64,000 bases of DNA from Nymphaea colorata (taxonomy: Eukaryota > Streptophyta > Magnoliopsida > Nymphaeales > Nymphaeaceae), in assembly GCF_008831285.2 (NCBI RefSeq), contig NC_045140.1, positions 12,522,505 to 12,586,504 of the forward strand, written 5' to 3'. The number at the start of each line of letters is the position of its first letter. Position 1 is the first letter of the stretch. The translations under genes and the position numbers were made by a program. The notes under the pieces are model-generated. The model had not been told where the DNA came from, did not search any database, and was given only the letters and a program-made list of their open reading frames with translations. Of the stretch, positions 55,764-64,000 are shown piece after piece.

Positions 55764-56539
55764 CACAATGTTGTAGAACGTGGTAAATACCAATTTAATG
55801 ATCATTTTTAGCTACAAATTGTTAAATTTGGACAACCAGCCACATGAATATATAATGAGAGAGAGATACCTTTTTTATGTGATGGGCCTACTGTCTCGTA
55901 ATTTGACACACAAACTCTTTTTTGTATTATTAAGGGATGTTTTGTATTATTAAGGGGTGTTCAATGAGCTTGAAGTTGAAAAATTTTAAAATTAAAATTA
56001 TTGTTTTCTATGAATAGAAAATTATATTTAAAGAAAACAATTCTTATTCTAGAATTATAACCTTATCGTCAAATCAAAATTCTGAAATTATGATTATGCT
56101 TTCAGAATTTTAGAATTTTTTATTTTCCGTTTAAGGCATATGTTATGATGGTTTGAATCCATCAGTTATAAAATTTTAATTACTATTTATCAAACCAGTC
56201 ATTTTCAGTTTTGAAATCAAAATTTCATTCTATCAAACACAACAAATTCATTTTCCTCAATAATATAATATACTAAGCATGGGCTAGTGGCGTACAGGGG
56301 AGGGCTCAACTAACATGTGGCCCATATATTTGTAAAATATATTTCATTGGGTTGCTGGATCCACGTACATATTGACATGTAAATCTTAGCCATCACATTT
56401 AATTCACTTATGTAAGATATTCTGGTTTGGTTCTGGTTCATTCTTGCACCTTTCCCCCCCACCTCTCCCTGTCGTAATTCAGTAATTGTGATAAAAATTT
56501 GAGAAATTCACAAGAAATGAATCTTCTTTTAACATATTT
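55736..56539. other. A/T-rich DNA with microsatellites, no gene
   Basis: (TA)n to about 55756 followed by a short (CA)n. The remainder is A/T-rich with no coding pattern. Confidence 0.4.
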
Positions 56540-58867
56540 ATATGTAACTGTTTAATATTTGATAAATTGTAAAAAGTTGTTTGACGTGGTAAAATGATTA
56601 ACAAGCACCTGCTTCATTAATTGAAGAAAAATGTTAAAATGATGAGTAATTTATATATAAAAAAATGAAGAATATCACATTTTGTACATACACTCTCCCT
56701 GGGCCTTTTTTTATTAATATTGATACTTATAAAATCAATGGAAATATTTGAGGAAACTGACAAAAGATGTGGCTCATGAAAAATTTTCTATTTAAAGGTT
56801 TTTACTTTTTTATTAGGTTAAAATGGTGTTTTTCATATTTTTTAAAAGTTTCTATTATTGGGGCATGTGTCTGTAAGTTATTGTATAAATATAAATGGTT
56901 ACTTGTCACTTTCAGAAGGAAAATGCATCAAACCTAGTCGGTCTCATTAATTATATATATATATATGAAGTGGTGCACGGACTGATGGTTTCGATTCAAT
57001 GACGGTAAGAAGGTATTCATACCCCACCTCATATACTGCATTATTTGTTCTTTAAAAGAATCTCAGCCTCTGCTGATATACCATCAGGGGTTCTTCTCAA
57101 TGACAAATTGTCATTTTTTACATCATCATGCTAGTAATGGTATCAGCTTGGTTTCGAATTGAAATAACATTGCTGCATTCAATGACATGGGTGTCCAAAG
57201 AAAAAACATGGAGTAGAAAGAAAACCCAACTCCTAGGTTGGATCACTAATCATTTGTTTAGAAGCGGGTGTTAGCAACCTCTTCCTAAATTTATATAGGT
57301 CAATCTGCTATATTAAGCACAGTTTGCAATATGACCAACATCTTCAAAACACTTCAACATGGAACTTTTTTAGGACTTCTAAAAGTACAAGGTTGCAAAG
57401 TATGAACGTGTTTGCAATACAATAAGTATAACTATGTATGACGCTATCTTAGGCATCTACACTTTTTGTTGCGAGAAACATTACTAAAAATAGATTCATA
57501 TTCATTAAACTTTTTAGACCGTCCTTCTTTGGTTCTTTTATAAGATGAGATTCTTTATAAAGAACAAATGATATACGAGGCAGAGTATGAATACCTTCAT
57601 GCCGTCATTGTATATATACAATAAAATCTCTTGTTGAGTGAAACAAAATTGAATTCACTCTGATTTTTCTGAGCAACTTCATCATCTAGATACCTTCAAC
57701 TCTTGCAACCTTACCGAAAAAACAGATTGTCCTCGCCACCATAATCTCTAATTAGCATGGTACTGTCATCTGTCAATAGTTGACCATTGCATCACGTGGC
57801 TGAGTTTTGTTCCCCCTTAGTGCGTGGATGTGGAAGGAACACGTCACGTGAGACATAATTTTTGTTGAAAGGCTTGGAAATATTTACTAGAGGTTATAAA
57901 TGTTTTCTTGAAGGGTATAAATTTTGTTTGTGTTTTTCTTTAATGACAGTAAGCTATACCGGTTATGAACCGAACCGGTACAGCCCTACTGATGATGGTA
58001 AGGTGGTTTAGGTCGCCGCCGTATACATTTATACCAGTGATTTTTCTTTGCCGCTAAAGGTGCTTACACTGGTGTTCTGTACCACCGGTAGAAATTTTCA
58101 CCACTATAAACCTATAACTGTTATTTTTAGCACTGCTATATATTACCTTAACCAAACACATAACCACCAGTGCGTACTACCAGTGGTATTTGAAGTGCAC
58201 ACCTCAACGCACAAGATGTGAACCTCAAGTGCCTGCCTATCTCTCCGGTCTGTCTCTCACTCTGTGTTGTAATTACAGCTTGTATCTTTTTGATTTTCTA
58301 TTTCATATTGTTTTTGTTTACTTTTTTTCTCAGCTGCATGGTAGAATTAGATAAAACCGTGAGTGTTGACTTTATTGAACATTTTATGTTGACTGAAATA
58401 GTGTAAGGTAGTAAATGTTGGATGGAAATCATAGAGTTTAGTGAATTTATTAAGTTAGTAAATGTTGTATGAAAATCATAGGGTTTAGTGAATTTATTGT
58501 ACTTATAACCATTTGACTAAAGCGGTGCTTTCATGAGTATGTTGTTTAAATAGACCAAAGTAATGTTCTTTATTTTCATCCATAGTACTTATAAGGTATT
58601 AAATATTTTACAAACTTTTATGTATAATTGTTGATAACAACTAATTAAACTTTCTTGCAAATAGCAAAACAGTGCCATCTTTCATTTCTGATTTTAGCGC
58701 AAGAAAAAATGTTTTTTGCTTTTGATTTTAATTTTGACATGATTTTTGTTGATATAATATGTTAGAGTATTTCTGCCATGAAACTTAATTAAGCTTCACT
58801 ATGCATTGCTTAGCTACGCGTTGCATCACCAGCTTAGTGCATCGCTTTGCCTTGTTCTACTTCACAA
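56540..58867 (+). repeat. Long repeat, copy 2 (with foldback and CCGGT array)
   Basis: It matches 50040-52143 in order and orientation. Extra DNA relative to copy 1 lies near 57265-57400 (TTAGCAACCTCTTCCTAAATTTATATAGG...). It ends ACTTCACAA at the hAT left end, where copy 1 continues ACTTCACAACAAATCAG into the SEC16-like exon. Confidence 0.8.
56997..57610. repeat. Foldback: about 70-bp inverted arms, copy 2
   Basis: The left arm 56997-57067 (CAATGACGGTAAGAAGGTAT start) pairs with 57543-57610 (reading AGAGTATGAATACCTTCAT...CCGTCATTG). Arm pairing is kept as in copy 1, although single bases differ between copies. Confidence 0.8.
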
Positions 58868-61800
58868 CAATGTTGTAAGAAGCGTACGAGCAAAGCTCAC
58901 AAAGCACTCGCAAAGCGTAGCCTCACACAAAAAAATGTGACTCAAAGCGTTTTTTAGAAAAAAAACGCCTTGAGGCCTTGCCGTGAGGTGCACACATACT
59001 TGAAGCATGCGCCTCATTTGGAAGAGGTGTATGCCTCCATCTGTGGTACACTCCTTGCTTGAGGCGTACACCTCAGGGATGTAGTCTCTTTAGTTTTTTT
59101 AATTAAAAAAATTAAAAACTAAATAAAACTGGTCAAAAGTGCTTCACACGTAGCCCTAACTGAACCCTGTTTGTATCCCTAAATCCCCTTTTCTCAATCC
59201 CAAATCACATGTGAAATTGAAGATTTCATCCATCGTTGCACGCCTGCGAAATTGTTAGAGGCTGGAGCTACAGTTGATGAAACCATTGCCCAACGTCAGA
59301 ATTTCAATTGCAACTGTAAGTCTCTCTCTTTGAGTCTCTTCCTCTCCATGGCAGACACAGAACATAGGTGGCCACCTTTCTATGTTTGTTTTAGTCTCTC
59401 TGTTCATGTCCGGTGCTGGCCATGGCCACCCTCTCGCTCTCTCTGCTCTCTGGCCATGACTGGCCACCCTCTGCGTGTTGCTGTGATGGTATACAGTGTA
59501 TCCACATGGCGCTTTTGTTACTTTGTGTGTATCACCATGGCCAGTGTTGTGGCTTACGATGTTGTCGTAATGTGGCTTACAAAGTCAAGACCTTGAACTT
59601 ATTTTCTTCATCTGTGCCATCCTTGCACTCATATTACGTGTTCATCTTTATTTTACTATTGTCATCATTTGAAGTCTGGACATGTACTCCATTGATGGTG
59701 GTCCTCCTCCCATTGTTGCCAAGTGTCACAAGTGGTGTCTTAGTTTATTATATGTTTTGGGATTTGTATCCTTACTTTATGACTTAGCATTTAATGCATC
59801 TTTAACTTATTATATTTTCTTTCAAATTTTTTTGTGCCTTAGTTCATGTTGTTTTTTTTGTGCTTCATGGTAAACAGCTATGTTCAATCCTTTACTGAAT
59901 CAATTGAATAATATTTTTTACATTATTTTATTTTATATAAATAAACAAAAAACATGGAAAATTTACATTACTACAATGACCTTTTTTATTATATATTTTT
60001 TTGTGGATGTTTTTTTTCTTTTTCTTTATTTCTAGATCAAACAAGTTCTCATTTTGGAAGAGTTGCTTGTCTTCTTCTCTTCTATTTAGATTTGATACCA
60101 TGTTAAATAACATGACAATGGTAATTCATGCACTGTCGTAGACAATTCTTTTATATTTTTATATGTTTTTTCAATAATTGTTTTGCATCAAGTTTCTAAT
60201 ATGTTGTTACTTGTTAATAATTCAAATTTGTCGTATGGTGTTAATATTTGTTACATTATGCATTGTTAATATTTGGGTATGCTTAGTAATTTGAGCTTTC
60301 GCATACAATGTAATTGAACTTATTGGATGCTTATTGAATTATATTTGTAATACATTGTTAAGTTTGAGAAAAAATGTCACGGCGGGATCCAACATTGAAA
60401 CATTGCATTGAAGTAGATCATGATGATAAAGAAAAAATGGGAAACTTGATATGAAATTATTGTAAGGAAACTTATAAAGGTGGTGTTTGAAGAAAGAAAC
60501 AACACTTGGCTGGAACTAAAAAAGTTGCTAAAGCATGTTACAAAGCCCACAAAGTGTAGTAAAATTTTTCAATAATTATTTGCAGGTACAAAAATGTGAA
60601 ATACAAAGAAAAAAAAGACAATCTTGAATTGCATGAAATGAATGTTTGGATGAAGGAACGATCAGTGGTGGCCTTACATCTCCCAATGTTCATGCATTTG
60701 GAATTTCATGAGGACCAATGGATCAATTTATAACTTTATATACATGACAACCAACAATCAACAATGCCAACAAGAAAGAGGAAAGAAAGCAACTATATTC
60801 TGCCATTGGTCAGTTTTTTTTTTGCAAATGTTTTATCATTTAACTTATGTGACACTCCATATTTTGGAAGAGTGATTGAAGCTGTGGGAAATTATGGTGG
60901 ATGATTGAAACCACCAACCTAAAAAGATATGTGGACTTCAATCCTAAAAGAAGAAGTTGATAAACTGAAAATAAGTTTAAAGGACTACAAGAAGACATGG
61001 TTGAAAGACTAGTTGTACCATAATGGCAGATAACTGGATTGATAGTAAAAGTAGAAATTTGATTAACTTTCTTGTAAATAATCCTTCAGGTACAACTTTT
61101 TTAAAGTCTTATGATATTAATGGTATAAAAAAGAGAACTAATAATATGGTAAAACTATTCATAGAGATAATTAAAGAAGTTAGAGAGAAAAATATAATGT
61201 AATTAGTTACTGATAATGCTGCTAACTACAAAGCTGTAGGTATGAAATTAAAAGAAATTGATAGCTTTCAACATATTTTTTGGACACCTTGTGCAGCTCA
61301 TTGCCTAGATTTAATTTTTAAAAATATTGCTAAGATACGTTTGCTTAAGGAAGTGTTTGAAAAAACAAAAGTTGTAAGCACACTTATATATGAACATACT
61401 TGGGTATTAAATTTGATGAGAAAATGCACAAATGATAAAGAACTTCTACAACCTGCTATTACATGTTTTGCTACTTTGTATCTTACTTTGCAGAGTATTC
61501 GTACAAACAAAATAGCATTGAAGAACATGTTTCTATCTCTAGAATTTCAAGGCAGTGATTATTATACTAAAAATCCCAAAGGCAAGGTAATAATGCGAAT
61601 TGTTACTCAAGATGAAATATTATTAAGGTTACATTATCTTTAGTGAAGGTGTTGAGTGTTGTTGATTCAGATGAAAAGCTAGTTAAGGGATTTTCATACA
61701 ATCATATGAAAAGGGCAAAAGAAAAAATAACATGTAATATAGATAATCATAAAAAAAGATATATAAAAATTTAGCAAATAATTAATAATAGGTGGGATAA

Positions 61801-62740
61801 TCAAATGCATCATCGTTTACATGCTGCAAGGTATTATCTAAACTCACATTTTCATTATGACAATGATGTCCTCAAAGATAAAAGAATAAAGGCTGGGCTA
61901 ATGGAATGCTTATAAATTTTGGTGCCTACTATAGAAGAAAGGTTTGATATTTTAGTTCAACTTGATTCATGTGAGAACGAAGTTGGTGAGTTCGGCACAT
62001 CATTAGTAATTAGAACAAGAAAGAAAAAATATCATGGTACATATTTTTTTTTGTTGTTTTGATTTATATTATGAACTTATGAGTGGATCAAATGAAGTTA
62101 TCTAAACTACTCTTCTCATTTATTTTTGTCAATTGATTGGTGAAATACATTTGACAAAAATACAAAAGAATTGAAGAATTTTGCTATGAGAATTCTCAAT
62201 CTTACATACAGTACATTAGGATGTGAATGTAAATGCAGCTCATTCTTTTTGGTAAATAAATGAAACTTTCAAGTAATTTATTATGTTATCATTCAAAAGT
62301 TTTTTTATAATTATCAAAATGATTAACTAACGCAATTACATGATAGGTACATACAAAAACAAGAAATCGCATTGAGCAAGAAAAACTTAATTCTTTGGTT
62401 TTCATCATGTATATATGAAGATGAATGCAGAAAGTGTTTCATCTTCTCAAAAGAAAAGTGTTGGCAAAGTTAATGCTATATGTTTGTAATTTTTGAAATA
62501 AAGATAAGAACATTGTCCTTTTTCTTTACTAATTGTTGCATTTTGTTGTGTTAGTGTTTTTATATGAAGGTAAAACAATAATAGAAGATTTAGAATATGA
62601 GAGTTTAGATGATGAGGAAGATGAACTTATTCAATATTTGGATGGTTCAAATGACGATGAACTGTCATCCATTAAAGAATATGACAATCATGAAGATACA
62701 ATTGACCAATTGCCTACAAAAGTTATCTGAACTTTCTTAA
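58868..62740 (+). mobile_element. hAT transposon, decayed, right end not found
   Basis: The left end CAATGTTGTAAGAAGCG matches the end of the other hAT at 23208. Subterminal DNA (58970-59080) has repeated GAGGTG / GAGGCGTACACCTC / GCATGCGCCTC motifs in both orientations, typical of hAT transposase binding regions. A leader of about 1.3 kb precedes the transposase at 60374. No matching inverted end (..ACAACATTG) appears before 64000, so the right border given is only the end of coding homology. The left flank CTTCACAA would be the 8-bp target duplication, but its partner was not found. Confidence 0.7.
60374..62730 (+). pseudogene. hAT transposase (BED finger, DUF659, hATC), multiply interrupted
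   Basis: The N terminus MSRRDPTLKHCIEVDHDDKE is followed by a BED-type finger in which a Cys position is a TGA (LI-stop-NYCKE) and a second TGA breaks GGV-stop-RKKQHLAGT. DUF659 follows: MADNWIDSKSRNLINFLVNN at 61023, a TAA at 61200-61202, then LVTDNAANYKAVG and HIFWTPCAAHCLDLIFKNIA; the Asp of MADNW and of TDNA are at the places of catalytic Asp residues in hAT proteins. Open sequence runs to 61643. INNRWDNQMHHRLHAARYYL lies at about 61780-61850, after a stop. A hATC-like piece (NFAMRILNLTYSTLGC) is at about 62175 and VHTKTRNRIEQEKLN at about 62349, probably split by an intron. An acidic tail (YESLDDEEDELIQYLDG) ends at 62730. Not functional. Confidence 0.88.
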
Positions 62741-64000
62741 GTATCACTTGCTAATTACACAAATTAATTACTTTCTTTTAATTTTTGTACATATACATAT
62801 TTCAATATGCTTATATTATTGTTCAACAATACTTATTATTTACTTATTCTTTTAATTGATGTTATTATCTGAATCATAGAATACAAGAACCTATTTTTAT
62901 GTCATTTATGATATCACTATAGGCATCTAATATTCTTATCGATTTTCCTTCACCCGTTAACACATTGGAGATTTGCATTATTTTCTTAAGACAGAAAAGT
63001 TATACATAAACCAACTAAGGAATTATAAAAAAGTGGAAAAGTCAAAACCAACTTACGGGCACTCTTTCAAAGTTATAAAATTTTCATAAAGAAAAAAAAA
63101 GAAAGGATCGAAGCTGGTTATATGCAAAAGCCAACAACTTAGTGTAGCTAACCGTCAAAAACATTCTTAAGCCAACTTCTTATTAGGACCATTGGTGATG
63201 GTGACGGCGGTTTTCCTGTCTCCAATCTGTCACCATTGGATCTTTGCACTGTTGACTAAACAATCGGTTTGCAAAAAGTAAATTATTTTTAGGGGGAGTT
63301 TGATTACTCCGGATTGAAATTCACATATCTGAAATGTGGATATGACAAAACATGCTTTCACCTTGATTTTACGAAAATGGATGAAAAGACTAATCAGCCT
63401 TAGTTACATTAATAAACGGTCAGATTTAAGACCGGATGTTAAAATCGGCTTAATCAGTCTATTGGTAAACATTTTACTAACAAATGCAATAAGAGGGTAA
63501 CACAGCAGGGTCCCGGTTAAATTGTAAATAAAAAAAAAATATATATTTTCTATATATATAAAGAAATTTTTAAAATTAATAAAAAAAATTATCTAATCAA
63601 GAATATGGACAAATAGTTTTCATGGAATACTTAGGCGTGTTGAATGTTGTCCAATCTCGCCTTTATTAATCACATATATATTATAGTACTCTTTAGTGCT
63701 TTCATGTCTTATTTGCCATCACAGAGGGGTCCGATCATGTACGTATTTTTCATGTGATAAAAGTGCAACCAAGTGATTAACACTGTGATTAATGGGATGC
63801 AGTCTGGATGCGATTAATAGAAACTGTTTATGTTTAACCAATGCGATCTGGATACAGACACGGTAATTTGCTTTTAAACCTTATCCCTCCCTCTCTCTTG
63901 GACCGTCAAGGTATGCTCCCTCTCCCTCTTCTCATTCTTTTCGTGATTTTCTTCTCGTTGATCCTATGTGTGATTTTTTGAAGGTTCTCACTCTTCTTGT
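62741..64000. other. Intergenic, nothing recognised
   Basis: A/T-rich DNA to the window end. I looked for the right terminal repeat of the hAT element and for resumption of the repeat that precedes it, and saw neither. No gene start is recognised. Confidence 0.35.

Noticed and set aside
55505-55768. Minus-strand open frame with an Ile/Tyr repeat
   Set aside because: Translation of a (TA)n microsatellite plus the duplicated block; no gene evidence.
1-64000. tRNA, rRNA or organellar DNA insertions
   Set aside because: None noticed by eye on either strand; the primer sites are the only tRNA-related sequences seen. A tRNA search program was not available.

Overview
The window is a stretch of flowering-plant nuclear DNA. 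The signs are intron-split plant gene fragments (a VAL/HSI2-type B3 transcription factor, a lacZ-like GH2 beta-galactosidase, a SEC16/MAIGO5-type N terminus, a plant carboxylesterase), plant Ty3 and Copia LTR retrotransposons primed by initiator tRNA-Met, and DUF659-type hAT transposases. Gene density is very low and most intergenic DNA is A/T-rich. The species cannot be named from the sequence. I found no intact gene: every recognisable coding region is truncated, frameshifted or interrupted by stops.

Layout. 0-1.1 kb: three exons of a VAL-like B3 gene with a frameshift in the B3 domain. 1.1-7.3 kb: unannotated A/T-rich DNA with a pair of old direct repeats around a primer-site-like motif, and a GH2 beta-galactosidase fragment. 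7.3-26.2 kb: a GC-rich retrotransposon complex. A minus-strand LTR element appears as LTR - internal - LTR - internal (reading right to left), so one 3.15-kb LTR (19125-22278) has a polypurine tract on one side and a primer binding site on the other. A plus-strand Ty3 element (10393-19079, target duplication ACTGC) is nested inside it, and a truncated hAT element (23208-24745) sits in the other internal region.

26.2-35.8 kb: mostly featureless A/T-rich DNA with a 235-bp tandem duplication, several exon-like pieces of an unrecognised gene (28.6-29.9 kb) and part of a CCGGT-rich repeat. 35.8-41.4 kb: a degraded Copia element with two matching LTRs, lying between two older direct repeats (35.1-35.8 and 43.1-43.8 kb). 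46-58.9 kb: a repeat family of about 2.1-2.3 kb (two long copies, one partial copy, one inverted piece at 30.7 kb) whose long copies each contain a foldback of about 75-bp arms. These long copies flank the SEC16-like fragment and the carboxylesterase relic. 58.9 kb to about 62.7 kb: a second decayed hAT element. The last 1.2 kb holds nothing I can name.

Functionally this is a retrotransposon and gene-fragment graveyard, not a pathway locus. The most informative signals are structural: tandem LTR sharing, microhomology deletions inside an otherwise precisely inserted Ty3 element, modular repeats inside an LTR, and the duplicated foldback repeats. I did not find a convincing new biological system.
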